Source: an uncultured Acidimicrobiales bacterium
Lineage (GTDB): Bacteria; Actinomycetota; Acidimicrobiia; Acidimicrobiales; SZUA-35
Reading direction: 5' to 3'
Length of the DNA stretch: 39,187 bases
NCBI GenBank assembly: GCA_937976305.1
Contig: CALJSB010000037.1
Coordinates: 1-39,187, forward strand
Made by a program: the position numbers and the translations under genes. Under the pieces are notes generated by a model. The model was not told where the DNA came from. It did not search any database and saw only the letters and a program-made list of their open reading frames with translations. Every line of letters begins with the position of its first letter. Position 1 is the stretch's first letter. Positions 8,460 through 16,412 of this stretch are shown here, piece by piece.

Positions 8460-8873
8460 CTATGTGTTTTGCTCGAACATTTCTCTCGAGCAGTCGGCGT
8501 GGTCGTGTTCGACCTGGCCAGTGCCCGTTCCGGAACGAACGGACTCGATCTGTGTTTGATTGTTCGGCACTTCGGCAAGCTGCTGCACCGCAGCCAGCTC
8601 GGTGACTGGAGTCGACTCAGCAGAACTGTTCACTGCCGTCATGGTGAGAACGGCTGCCATCGCGATGGTTGCCCCCTGCAGGAGCGGGCCGGAGTTTCGG
8701 GCCCGGACTTGCAGGCCCCGCCCTGCGACGTCGGCGAGATCGGGCAGCGACACCACTCGCTGACCCTCACCCGAGCCGTCGAGAAGGGTCGCAACAAGAT
8801 CTTCGCCGTGACGCCGCCGCCAAGCAGCAGGGAACGCCCGGGCCAACAGCCGGTATTGCCGCTCAAGTTGCAT
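8460..8873 (-). CDS. Hypothetical protein coupled to PadR regulator
   Basis: The product is 137 aa. The N-terminal part (residues 1-60: YRLLARAFPAAWRRRHGEDL, then DLADVAGRGLQVR) resembles a segment often found after PadR genes in actinobacteria. A single weak hydrophobic segment follows (about 66-82), then a polar tail. The function is unknown. Its ATG lies 2 bp after the PadR stop codon, so the two are translationally coupled and probably act together. It ends 13 bp before the binding-lipoprotein start, so all three genes may share a transcript. Confidence is high that it is a gene and low for any role. Confidence 0.7.
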   Translation of the reverse strand: MQLERQYRLLARAFPAAWRRRHGEDLVATLLDGSGEGQRVVSLPDLADVAGRGLQVRARNSGPLLQGATIAMAAVLTMTAVNSSAESTPVTELAAVQQLAEVPNNQTQIESVRSGTGTGQVEHDHADCSREMFEQNT

Positions 8874-8875
8874 CG

Positions 8876-9181
8876 CTAACTCAGCCCCAGCTGCATGCGG
8901 GCAGCGGCTGCGTTCGACTCGATGCGAACGATCTCACCCTCGAGAGCTTCACGGCCCTGTGAGGTGATGACGTAGTAACGCCGGTTGCGACCATCAACGA
9001 CTTCTTGGCCGTCGAGTTCGATCAACCCGTCGGATTCGAGACGATCGAGGGCGGCATACAGCGTTCCAGCTCGAAGCTTCACCCTCCCCTCCGACAACCG
9101 CTCGACTTCCTGGATCACCCGGTATCCGTGGGCTCGTTCAGACGCAAGCGCAGCGAGGATGAGAAACGACGGTTCACGCAC
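8876..9181 (-). CDS. PadR-family transcriptional regulator
   Basis: This 101-aa protein is a short PadR (winged helix) repressor. The N-terminus MREPSFLILAALAS, the HGYRVIQEVERLS helix, and the wing GTLYAALDRLESDGLI ... RRYYVIT are diagnostic. I chose the GTG at 9181, two codons inside the longest frame. It gives the typical PadR N-terminus and stands 7 nt after a TATACT box, consistent with a leaderless mRNA. Such regulators usually bind their own promoter. Here the region is shared with the divergent GH16 gene, and the downstream genes are a hypothetical protein and the betaine-type lipoprotein. The effector is unknown. Confidence 0.9.
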   Translation of the reverse strand: MREPSFLILAALASERAHGYRVIQEVERLSEGRVKLRAGTLYAALDRLESDGLIELDGQEVVDGRNRRYYVITSQGREALEGEIVRIESNAAAARMQLGLS

Positions 9182-9188
9182 GGCCACG

Positions 9189-9218
9189 AGTATATACCGA
9201 TAACAAGACTATGCACAA
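9189..9218 (-). promoter_or_regulatory. Promoter of the PadR operon, leaderless
   Basis: On the minus strand TTGTGC, an 18-bp spacer and TATACT precede the GTG at 9181 by 7 nt. The AT-rich stretch TATCGGTATATACT stands out from the high-GC background and is a reasonable PadR autoregulation site. It lies in a 95-bp divergent region shared with the glucanase gene. Confidence 0.5.
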
Positions 9219-9276
9219 AACCTCAATCTGTGGTGAAAGATTGCTCTTTGTGGTGTGAGCGGATAGACACCTCGTC

Positions 9277-10194
9277 ATGCATGTCCGGCGGGTAATTGCA
9301 GGTCTCCTCAGCGCTGTGGCGGTTCTGAGCCTGAGCACTCTGAGTGGTACAGCCGAGAGCTCAGACTTTTCGTCTGATGCCGAGCGGGTAAGCGCTCAGA
9401 TCAACTCGGCGCCTGGCCCGACGGCCAACGGCACCATTCCTCCGCTGATCCGGCAAGTCTCCGGATGGCAGCTCGTCTGGGCCGATTCCTTCGAAGGTGA
9501 CTCGCTCGATTTCTCGAGGTGGACACCAGAGTGGTCGACCTACGGAGCTGGCAACGGAGCGGTGCACTGCTACCGCCCCGAGAACGTGGTCGTCGAGAAC
9601 GGGTCCCTCCACCTCGTTGCCATGCCGTGGGACGCACGCTGCCCGAACGGCGCACGACGCAACTACGCCTCCGGCATGGTGCGCACCAAATACAAGGTCG
9701 ATTGGACCTACGGACGGTTTGAAGTCGATGCCCTGATCCCCGACGGGCAGGGCATCTGGCCCGCAGCGTGGCTTGGTCCTCAGGGCGAACCTGACCGATG
9801 GCCAGACGCCGGCGAGATGGACATCTTCGAGATTCGCGGCCAAGAGCCGAACCGTGTTGTTGGCTCTGCCCATTGGGCAACCACCGGGGGCACCCACCGA
9901 CTCGACAACGCCGCCTACTACCTTCCCGAGGGCTCGTTTGCCGACGGTGTACACACCTACGCCATGGAATGGACCCCGACCCAAATTGTGTGGAGTGTCG
10001 ACGGCATTCCCTACAACTGGCTCGACCTGACCAACCTCGAGACATCGGCCGGTGTCGGGGGCGCACCGTTCAACCGCAACTTCTACCTCAAGCTCAACCT
10101 CTCGGTGGGCGGACGGTGGGTTGGTGATCCTGACAGCACAACTCCCTGGCCAGCCGACTTTCGGATCGACGAGATCCGCGTTTACCAGCGGTAG
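9277..10194 (+). CDS. Secreted GH16 family glucanase (laminarinase-like)
   Basis: This 305-aa protein has an N-terminal signal peptide (1-26) and one GH16 domain (about 60-305). The catalytic signature E-x-D-x-x-E is present as GEMDIFE, with nucleophile Glu180, Asp182 and acid/base Glu185. The surrounding motifs WADSFEG, YGRFEVDALIP, WPAAWLG and the end DEIRVYQR fit endo-beta-1,3-glucanases that cut laminarin or related algal/fungal beta-glucans. Two Cys (98, 122) may form a disulfide. The protein should be exported and single-domain, with no carbohydrate-binding module. It is divergent from the PadR operon and may be co-regulated with it. The exact polysaccharide is inferred. Confidence 0.9.
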   Translation: MHVRRVIAGLLSAVAVLSLSTLSGTAESSDFSSDAERVSAQINSAPGPTANGTIPPLIRQVSGWQLVWADSFEGDSLDFSRWTPEWSTYGAGNGAVHCYRPENVVVENGSLHLVAMPWDARCPNGARRNYASGMVRTKYKVDWTYGRFEVDALIPDGQGIWPAAWLGPQGEPDRWPDAGEMDIFEIRGQEPNRVVGSAHWATTGGTHRLDNAAYYLPEGSFADGVHTYAMEWTPTQIVWSVDGIPYNWLDLTNLETSAGVGGAPFNRNFYLKLNLSVGGRWVGDPDSTTPWPADFRIDEIRVYQR

Positions 10195-10201
10195 CCACAG
10201 C

Positions 10202-10226
10202 GAGGCCGCTGCCGAGCAGCGGCCTC
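10202..10226. terminator. Bidirectional terminator between GH16 and DUF2786 genes
   Basis: GAGGCCGCTG pairs with CAGCGGCCTC around a 5-nt loop, a perfect 10-bp stem. It lies in the 54-bp gap between convergent genes ending at 10194 (plus) and 10249 (minus). No clear U-tract is present. Confidence 0.65.
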
Positions 10227-10248
10227 ACCTGACCGGCTTGGCCGTCGG

Positions 10249-10971
10249 TTACCGAGTGACCCGAGCCTGGTTGAGATCAGCCGTTCCGCCGGCAACATCG
10301 CCTCGTTCATAGTCGAACCCATCGACACGAACCGAAGCCCGCGAGACGCGGACTCCCTGAGCTGCCAGCTCGCCGTAGAGGCCGGCACGCGCTGCGTCGC
10401 TTGTGGGAACAAGAGCGTTTGAGTTTGAGTACGCAACACTCTGCGCGACCTGAAGACGAGCGGTGACTCGAGCCGCCCACCCCACCGAGTACGACTTGCG
10501 CGACCGCGGCCGATCGCGGCTGATGTCGCTGCGCATCTGTGGGAGCAAGTGGTCGAGCATCAGATCGACGTTCTCACGCTGGCTTGGGGTGGTGTGAAGC
10601 TTGGCGTAGTGGCGCCGATCAACGACGCTACGCACTCCGGCGCCGCCGAAGAGGTTGGCGAGACCGATTGCGAGCGAGGCCGCCCCCGTACCGGCATTGC
10701 CCATATGGCCGAGATCGATCTCTTCTGAGCTGAAGCCGCTGGCATCCCGCAGCTCACGCTCTTCAATGTCATACGCCGCCATGATCTCGAGAGCCTTGGC
10801 CTCGAATGACTCGGCTTCAGCTTCGTGAACCGTCGATGCGGCCTTCGCCAACATGGCGCGTACCTGCTCGACCTTCTTGGCTCGTCTCTGCCCGACGTCT
10901 GCGCCAGCAGCCGTTGAACCAGCAGGGGCGGCGCTTCCCGTCGCCGCGTTCCCGAGAGATGTATTTGTCAT
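10249..10971 (-). CDS. DUF2786 domain protein
   Basis: The product is 240 aa. Residues about 30-70 (KVEQVRAMLAKAASTVHEAE, then AKALEIMAAYDIE) match DUF2786, a short helical domain of unknown function found in bacterial and phage proteins. The middle (RSVVDRRHYAKLH ... ARVTARLQVAQ) continues the usual accompanying region. The first 25 residues are low-complexity Ala/Gly/Ser. The ATG at 10971 follows GGAAG by about 7 nt. No phage genes surround it, so I read it as a chromosomal stand-alone gene. Confidence 0.8.
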   Translation of the reverse strand: MTNTSLGNAATGSAAPAGSTAAGADVGQRRAKKVEQVRAMLAKAASTVHEAEAESFEAKALEIMAAYDIEERELRDASGFSSEEIDLGHMGNAGTGAASLAIGLANLFGGAGVRSVVDRRHYAKLHTTPSQRENVDLMLDHLLPQMRSDISRDRPRSRKSYSVGWAARVTARLQVAQSVAYSNSNALVPTSDAARAGLYGELAAQGVRVSRASVRVDGFDYERGDVAGGTADLNQARVTR

Positions 10972-11024
10972 CGTGTTACTTCCCGACGTGACCTGTATTG
11001 AGGGGGGAAGATCGAACTCGTGTG

Positions 11025-11357
11025 CTAGCCCATGCCGGGCGGCACCGGGAACACCGACACCAACGTGCAGCCGGTATCTGTCCGAAACTCCGAATGGGTC
11101 GTGCCCATCTCTGCCGCGTAGCTGTGGCCAGTTTCCATGAGAACACCGTTGCTCACCATCGAACCTTCGAGGATGTAGGTGAACTCGGGATCGGTCGTGT
11201 GTTCGTGCGAGCCGCCGACGTACCCAGCATCGAACTTGAAGAGGGCGATCATCTTGCCGGTTGCCACGCCCATGTTTTTCATGGCGATTCCTTCACCGAG
11301 CGGCTGCCATTCGACGGCGCCCTGATCAGTAAAGGTCCAACCCGTGTTTTCAGTCAT
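11025..11357 (-). CDS. Small cupin-domain protein
   Basis: This 110-aa protein is a single cupin beta-barrel, similar to ChrR-type cupins. The first cupin motif is visible as HEHTTDPEFTYILEG (about residues 51-65), carrying two His and a Glu suited to bind a metal. The second motif, near ETGHSYAAEMGTTHSEF, is partial. Single-domain cupins of this size act as dioxygenase-like or ligand-binding proteins; I cannot choose. A TAGTTT box exactly 6 nt before the ATG points to a leaderless transcript. The DUF169 gene ends 32 bp upstream on the same strand. Confidence 0.8.
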   Translation of the reverse strand: MTENTGWTFTDQGAVEWQPLGEGIAMKNMGVATGKMIALFKFDAGYVGGSHEHTTDPEFTYILEGSMVSNGVLMETGHSYAAEMGTTHSEFRTDTGCTLVSVFPVPPGMG

Positions 11358-11363
11358 CCTCTG

Positions 11364-11369
11364 AAACTA
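11364..11369 (-). promoter_or_regulatory. -10 box of the cupin gene, leaderless
   Basis: TAGTTT on the minus strand is followed by exactly 6 nt (CAGAGG) and the ATG at 11357. This is the spacing expected when transcription starts at the A of the start codon. Confidence 0.55.
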
Positions 11370-11389
11370 GCGGGACGATGTGACGGCGA

Positions 11390-12181
11390 CTATCCGTAGG
11401 AGACACCGAGGCCCGCTCTGGCGTCTTGTTGCACGCCATAGTTGGGAATCGGGTAGCGCAAGCCATTGCCGGAGAGGGCTTTGAGGCCGGCGATGGCCTT
11501 GGGAAGGAACGACGGCGGTGTAGCCATCAGCAGTTCGTCGTCTTGCACGCCGCCGTATCGACGTTCGGCAAAGCACGGGATCGACACACTCGGTTCGCCG
11601 GTCGAGAGGGCTCGACCCCACGAGTCGGCACAGGCCGACTCACCGACGCATCCCCACTCGAAATTCTTGTAACCCGACCACTGCAATCCGTTGATCAGCA
11701 GAATCATCTGAGCTGGATTGGCGTAGATGAGCGCAATGTCTGGTGGGTCGAGGCGTCCGGTTGCAAGAGGCGAAACGGCCATGGCCTGATACTTGCCGTA
11801 CTCGACGGTGTGCATGGCGTGCTGGTGCACCGATGCGTCTTCGAGCGTCTCGAACCACACCCCAGCCATCCGGTCGCCGGACAGCCATTCTTCGTCACGA
11901 GGATGCAGGCCGAGCACCGCACCGCACTGCGGACCGACAAGGTCGTCGTTGGTGATACCAACCGTCCAGTTCAAGCGTGAGGCCATGCCCACAATCTGAT
12001 CGGTGGTGTGAATGTCTTTCGGTCGACGAATCTTGGTGATCGACTCCATCTCCTCGACCGTGGCAAACATCGACATGCCGATCGGCGTGGTGCGAAGCCG
12101 CAAGAGTTGATTGAGGTCATCGACCAGCGCCGGCCAGTCCTCGATGGTTGGATCTCCGATAGTGACGCTCTGCTCTGCCAT
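11390..12181 (-). CDS. DUF169 family protein
   Basis: This 263-aa protein matches DUF169, a family of unknown function. The N-terminal LNQLLRLRTTPIGMSMF and the later segments DPPDIALIYANPAQM and GVGESACADSW-type Cys-containing region (near residues 178-190) are characteristic. Several conserved Cys suggest a metal or cofactor site, but no role is established to my knowledge. The ATG at 12181 lacks a Shine-Dalgarno and stands 6 nt after TAGCGT. The cupin gene follows 32 bp downstream with its own promoter-like box. Confidence 0.8.
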   Translation of the reverse strand: MAEQSVTIGDPTIEDWPALVDDLNQLLRLRTTPIGMSMFATVEEMESITKIRRPKDIHTTDQIVGMASRLNWTVGITNDDLVGPQCGAVLGLHPRDEEWLSGDRMAGVWFETLEDASVHQHAMHTVEYGKYQAMAVSPLATGRLDPPDIALIYANPAQMILLINGLQWSGYKNFEWGCVGESACADSWGRALSTGEPSVSIPCFAERRYGGVQDDELLMATPPSFLPKAIAGLKALSGNGLRYPIPNYGVQQDARAGLGVSYG

Positions 12182-12187
12182 AGGCCG

Positions 12188-12193
12188 ACGCTA
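12188..12193 (-). promoter_or_regulatory. -10 box of the DUF169 gene, leaderless
   Basis: TAGCGT on the minus strand, then 6 nt (CGGCCT), then the ATG at 12181. The same hexamer and spacing precede the GTG of the MFS gene at 27104. Confidence 0.55.
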
Positions 12194-12240
12194 CGAGGTC
12201 CAACGCCCGCACACCAAGGCCGTTCGCTCCGGTCACTTGT

Positions 12241-12287
12241 AGGGCCGCAAGCCCGGAAGGCTGTTGACGTTTGAGACCTGACCCCTA
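12241..12287 (-). repeat. Partial second unit of the 121-bp repeat, copy B2
   Basis: On the minus strand this begins TAGGGGTCAGGTCTCAAACG, immediately after the end of copy B1, and follows the repeat for about 47 bp before diverging at GGGCTTGCGGCCC. Its first 25 bp are identical to copy A, closer than B1 is. Confidence 0.7.
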
Positions 12288-12408
12288 CGAGGGCCGAAGG
12301 TCGAGGTACACCTCAAGCGAGGACTCGGAAGCGAAGCGGACGCCGCAGCAGAGGTGTCCGTCGACCGCAGGCCCGGGAGCCTCGTTAACGTCTGGGACCT
12401 GACCCCTA
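12288..12408 (-). repeat. 121-bp dispersed repeat, copy B1, touching the mfd stop codon
   Basis: This is the reverse-strand match to 163-283, 121 bp in both places. Its first three bases (TAG of TAGGGGTCAGGT) are the stop codon of mfd. The element is followed directly by partial copy B2. It fills most of the 224-bp gap between mfd and the DUF169 gene, and any mfd terminator would have to lie in it. Confidence 0.8.
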
Positions 12409-15400
12409 CGAGTCTTCGGGCCAGATGGTCTCGAGGAAGAGCACGATGTCGCCAGCGAGATTCTTCGACTTCTTGAGGCCCACTTGCACCTGGCCACCGT
12501 CTGGCCCGTACTCGCTTGGTTTCCACGTGCCGTGCTTGAACAGCCGCTCGAAGCGAATCTCTTGGCTGTCGCGCATCGTGACCGGACCCATCTTGGCGAC
12601 CCAGTCAGGCCCCCCGAAGCCCGGCCCTTTCACCACGACGAGATCGCGCACGCCAACTCGGGTGCACTCGGCCCGCAACCTTGCCACCTCGAGCAGTTTC
12701 TCAGCCACCTCGGGAATCGGCCCGTAGCGATCGACCCATTCGTTGCGAATGTCTTCGACCTCTTGCTCGTTCGTCACTGCGGCGAGGCGGCGATAGGCCT
12801 CGAGTCGTGCCGTTTCAGCCTCGACGTAGGTGGGTGGCAAGTTGGCGTCGATCGGCAGATCGAGCTTGATCTCAACTGGCTCTTCGACGGTCGTGCCGTT
12901 GAGTTCGGCAACGGCCTCGGTCACCAGCTGGCAGTAAAGGTCGTAGCCAACCGCCGCGATGTGGCCAGACTGCCCCGTGCCCAGCAGGTTGCCGGCGCCA
13001 CGAATCTCGAGGTCGCGCATCGCGATCTTGAAACCCGAACCGAGCTCAGTGGCTTCGCCGATGGTGCGCAGCCGTTCATAGGCCTCCTCAGACAAGGATG
13101 CGTCCGGGCGGGTGAACAGGTAGGCATACGCCCGCTGGCCCGATCGCCCAACACGGCCCCGCAGCTGGTGGAGCTGGCCGAGGCCGAGTAGCTCGGCCCG
13201 GTCGACGACGAGCGTGTTCACAGTTGGCATATCGATGCCTGACTCAATGATCGTGGTGCAGACCAGCACGTCGTACTCGCCCTCCCAGAAATCGAGCACG
13301 ATCTTCTCGAGCGACCCTTCGTCCATCTGGCCATGCGCAATCGCCACCCGCGCTTCTGGCACGAGGTTGCGGATGTCGTTGGCCACCTTCTCGATGCTCT
13401 GCACTCGGTTGTGCACATAGAACACCTGGCCTTCACGGAGCAGCTCGCGGCGAATGGCCTCTGCCACCGGCCGCTCGTCGTACTCGCCTACGTAGGTCAG
13501 GATCGGCTGGCGATCGGCCGGCGGCGTGTTGAGCAGCGACAGGTCACGAATGCCGGTGAGACTCATCTCGAGCGTGCGCGGCACCGGCGTCGCTGTGAGT
13601 GTGAGCACATCGACGTTGGTTCGCAGCTGCTTGATTGACTCCTTGTGGGTCACACCAAAGCGCTGCTCCTCGTCGATCACAAGCAAGCCAAGCTTGGGCA
13701 ACTGCACGTCGTCAGACAAGATGCGATGGGTGCCGATCAGCACATCGACGTCGCCGGCGGCGGTGTCGGCCACCACCTTCTTGGCCTGGCCAGGCGTGAG
13801 GAAACGACTGAGCACCTCAACCCGCACCGGATACGGGGCAAACCGTTCACTGAAAGTCTGATGGTGCTGCTGAGCGAGCAGCGTCGTCGGAACGAGCACA
13901 GCCACCTGCTTGCCGCTCTGCACCGCCTTGAAAGCGGCCTGCACGGCAATCTCGGTCTTGCCGAACCCGACATCGCCGACGACAAGCCGATCCATCGGGA
14001 CAACCGACTCCATGTCGTCCTTGATACTGGTGATGGCCTCAGCCTGATCAGGCGTCAGTTCGTAGGGAAACGCACCCTCCAGCTCGGTCTGCCATGGCGT
14101 ATCTGGCTCGAACGCCACGCCCTCCGTGGCGATTCTGGTTTGGTACAACACCACGAGCTCTTGGGCGATTTCGGCCACTGCCGAGCGCACCTTGGCTTTC
14201 GACTTGGCGAAGTCAGCCCCGCCGAGTTTGTGCAAGGTAGGCGACTCGCCACCGGTGTAGCGGCGGATCAGGTCGATCTGATCGGACGGAACGTAGAGCT
14301 TGTCGTTGCCTCGGTAATCGAGCATGAGATAGTCACGCTCGTTGCCGCCGATGGCCCGCTTGACCATGCCGCCAAAGCGGCCGACGCCATGTTGGTGGTG
14401 GACGATGTAGTCGCCGGGCGTCAGGTCGTCGAAGAACCCTTCGCTTTGGCGTGTCCTCTTCTTTGCCTTTCGATGGGCCCGGCGCCGACCGGTGAGCTCT
14501 GCCTCGGTGATCACAGCAAGGCCGACAGACGGAATCACGAAGCCTCGCTCGACTCCCGCCACCACCAAGTGAGCCCCCGGAGCAAACATCTCTGGCCATG
14601 CCGAGCCGTGCACGGTCGGGTGCAAACCCCATTCACCCAAAAGCCCCGAGATCCGCTCGACTGTTCCAGCACCATCGGCACAAACGATCAGGCGAGAACC
14701 GTCGTTGAGCACCTGCTGGAGCCGGTTGGCGAGTTCTTCGCCGGGAGCGTCCCAACCCGAGGCCACAATCGATGCGACATCGGGCGACTCGGGCAATGCC
14801 GTGGCGGTGACTGTCGGAGCGTTCGTGCGGGCCAACAGCCGATCGAACTGCAGGTGCAGCTTCGGGAAGAGGTCGGAGCCGGACTCGGTGGTTGCTTCGT
14901 CGAGCGCGCCCCAGGTACGTGCGAGTGAGTTTGCGAGGTCGGCCTCTTCAGCCAACAAGTCGGCGCCTCTGTCGCGCATCCGACGAGGCTCGATCAGCAC
15001 GATGAGTGCATCAGGACCGAGCAAGTCAGGAAGCACCCGCTCGTCGTCGCTCAACCATGGAAGCCATGACTCCATGCCGTCGAAGTGCTGCCCTTCGGCC
15101 AAGCGCTCCCACTGCTCACGACCCCACGGGGCGCTGGCGACGAGTTCGGCAGCTCTGTGGCGGATCTCTTCGCTCGGAAGAAGCTCCCGACACGGGAAAA
15201 TCTCGGCCTCTGCCACATCGATGGTCGAGCGCTGGTCAGAAACGGAGAAGTTCGTGAGTCGGTCGACCTCATCACCCCAGAGGTCGATGCGAATCGGTAC
15301 GTCGGCCGTCGACGGAAACACATCGACGATCGAGCCGCGAATGGCGACCTCGCCACGGTGTTCGACCTGTGGTTCACGGCGATACCCGTTCTCGACCAGT

Positions 15401-15861
15401 TCGACGATGAGGTTCTGTGGATCGAGCTGGTCACCAACACCAACAACGATCGGGTCAACTTCTTCGACGTGCGGACTCAGCCGCTGGACCAGCGCCCGGA
15501 TCGGAGCGACAACGACCTGTGGGCACCGGGCGGGATCTTGCACATGCCAGAGCGTGCGAAGGCGGTTGCCCATGGCCTCGATGGACGGACTGACCCGTTC
15601 GAACGGCAGGGTCTCCCACGCCGGAAAGCTGAACACCTGATCATCACCGAGGTAAACGGCGAGGTCGCGGGCGAGACGATCGGCCTCGCCGCTCGTGGGA
15701 ACCGCGACCAGCATCGGCCGCCGTGAAGAACCGGCAGCCAGGCCCGCGAGTGCCATCGCTCGCGCCGGTGACGGCACGGCAAGCACATCAACAGAGCGAC
15801 CAATGACTCGCTCGAGTTCTGGGTCGGCGGCGACGAGATCAGGCAGGCGACGAAAGGTCAC
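12406..15861 (-). CDS. mfd: Transcription-repair coupling factor Mfd
   Basis: This 1151-aa protein is full-length Mfd, the ATP-driven translocase that removes stalled RNA polymerase from lesions and recruits UvrA. The N-terminal UvrB-like part (about 1-350) is followed by the CarD-like RNA polymerase interaction domain (GDYIVHHQHGVGRFGG). Next comes the helicase core with Walker A VGDVGFGKTE (around 630), DEEQ (around 730), TATPVPRTLEMSL and QLRGRVGRSGQRAYAYL. The C-terminal TRCF domain ends at residue 1151. The GTG start overlaps the vanZ stop (GTGA), so translation is coupled. The TAG stop is the first triplet of a dispersed repeat. It is the last gene of the tRNA-Gln to mfd run. Confidence 0.97.
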   Translation of the reverse strand: MTFRRLPDLVAADPELERVIGRSVDVLAVPSPARAMALAGLAAGSSRRPMLVAVPTSGEADRLARDLAVYLGDDQVFSFPAWETLPFERVSPSIEAMGNRLRTLWHVQDPARCPQVVVAPIRALVQRLSPHVEEVDPIVVGVGDQLDPQNLIVELVENGYRREPQVEHRGEVAIRGSIVDVFPSTADVPIRIDLWGDEVDRLTNFSVSDQRSTIDVAEAEIFPCRELLPSEEIRHRAAELVASAPWGREQWERLAEGQHFDGMESWLPWLSDDERVLPDLLGPDALIVLIEPRRMRDRGADLLAEEADLANSLARTWGALDEATTESGSDLFPKLHLQFDRLLARTNAPTVTATALPESPDVASIVASGWDAPGEELANRLQQVLNDGSRLIVCADGAGTVERISGLLGEWGLHPTVHGSAWPEMFAPGAHLVVAGVERGFVIPSVGLAVITEAELTGRRRAHRKAKKRTRQSEGFFDDLTPGDYIVHHQHGVGRFGGMVKRAIGGNERDYLMLDYRGNDKLYVPSDQIDLIRRYTGGESPTLHKLGGADFAKSKAKVRSAVAEIAQELVVLYQTRIATEGVAFEPDTPWQTELEGAFPYELTPDQAEAITSIKDDMESVVPMDRLVVGDVGFGKTEIAVQAAFKAVQSGKQVAVLVPTTLLAQQHHQTFSERFAPYPVRVEVLSRFLTPGQAKKVVADTAAGDVDVLIGTHRILSDDVQLPKLGLLVIDEEQRFGVTHKESIKQLRTNVDVLTLTATPVPRTLEMSLTGIRDLSLLNTPPADRQPILTYVGEYDERPVAEAIRRELLREGQVFYVHNRVQSIEKVANDIRNLVPEARVAIAHGQMDEGSLEKIVLDFWEGEYDVLVCTTIIESGIDMPTVNTLVVDRAELLGLGQLHQLRGRVGRSGQRAYAYLFTRPDASLSEEAYERLRTIGEATELGSGFKIAMRDLEIRGAGNLLGTGQSGHIAAVGYDLYCQLVTEAVAELNGTTVEEPVEIKLDLPIDANLPPTYVEAETARLEAYRRLAAVTNEQEVEDIRNEWVDRYGPIPEVAEKLLEVARLRAECTRVGVRDLVVVKGPGFGGPDWVAKMGPVTMRDSQEIRFERLFKHGTWKPSEYGPDGGQVQVGLKKSKNLAGDIVLFLETIWPEDS

Positions 15862-16322
15862 CGGGACAGGCTACGGACTCCCCGGTTGAACACTTCGACG
15901 ATCACCGTGATGGTTGCGCCGAGCATGATTCCGAACATGACGCCGACACCGTTGGCCACGAGATCTTCGACTGACGGTGTGCGAGTTGACGACAGGTATC
16001 CCTGTGCCACTTCGACCCCAGCAGACATCACGAACAGTGCCGTTGCGATGAACAACGCGCTCAAGCGCTTGTGAAAGAGCAGCCAGGCGAGCAGCGCCGC
16101 ACCAAACCACAACACGATGTGGCCAATGGTGTCGTAGGCGAACGGAACGTCGCTGCGATCGATGAGGTCGAACCCTGAGCGGCGTTCGATGCGGCGTCCC
16201 ACGCCTCGGAACAACGACAAACCGAATCGGGTGAAACCCGGAGCGCGATCAGAAAGCGACAAAACACCAATGGAGCCGAAGAAGGCAACACTGATCGCAA
16301 TCAAAAAGAGCCGGGCTTTCAC
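15858..16322 (-). CDS. VanZ-family membrane protein
   Basis: This is a small integral membrane protein of about 154 aa with four hydrophobic segments: ARLFLIAISVAFFGSIGVLSL, then HIVLWFGAALLAWLLF, ALFIATALFVMSAGVEVAQGY and VGVMFGIMLGATITVIV. The pattern DTIGHIVLWF and EVAQGYLSSTRTPSVEDLVANGVGV is the VanZ-like signature (H near the second helix, EDLxANxxG). VanZ itself gives low-level teicoplanin resistance, but most relatives have no known role. I prefer the GTG at 16322, just before the first helix. A GTG at 16391 is also possible and would add 23 residues of unconvincing sequence. It sits between pth and mfd and overlaps mfd by GTGA. Confidence 0.8.
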   Translation of the reverse strand: MKARLFLIAISVAFFGSIGVLSLSDRAPGFTRFGLSLFRGVGRRIERRSGFDLIDRSDVPFAYDTIGHIVLWFGAALLAWLLFHKRLSALFIATALFVMSAGVEVAQGYLSSTRTPSVEDLVANGVGVMFGIMLGATITVIVEVFNRGVRSLSR

Positions 16323-16412
16323 AACAAAGAGAATAGACCCCCGGGCATAAAGCTGATGTCCGCCAGGTAGATCGGCTGGGGAACAGGGCACTCCGGCCCA
16401 GCGGTCAGCCGC

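Noticed and set aside
10249..10971. Prophage remnant signalled by DUF2786
   Set aside because: No integrase, structural or lysis genes are nearby, and the flanking genes are ordinary chromosomal ones.
13645..14928. Long open frame antisense to mfd (427 codons), with further long antisense frames over mfd
   Set aside because: High-GC coding strands produce such antisense frames; the composition is His/Arg/Gly-rich and motif-free, while mfd is intact on the other strand.
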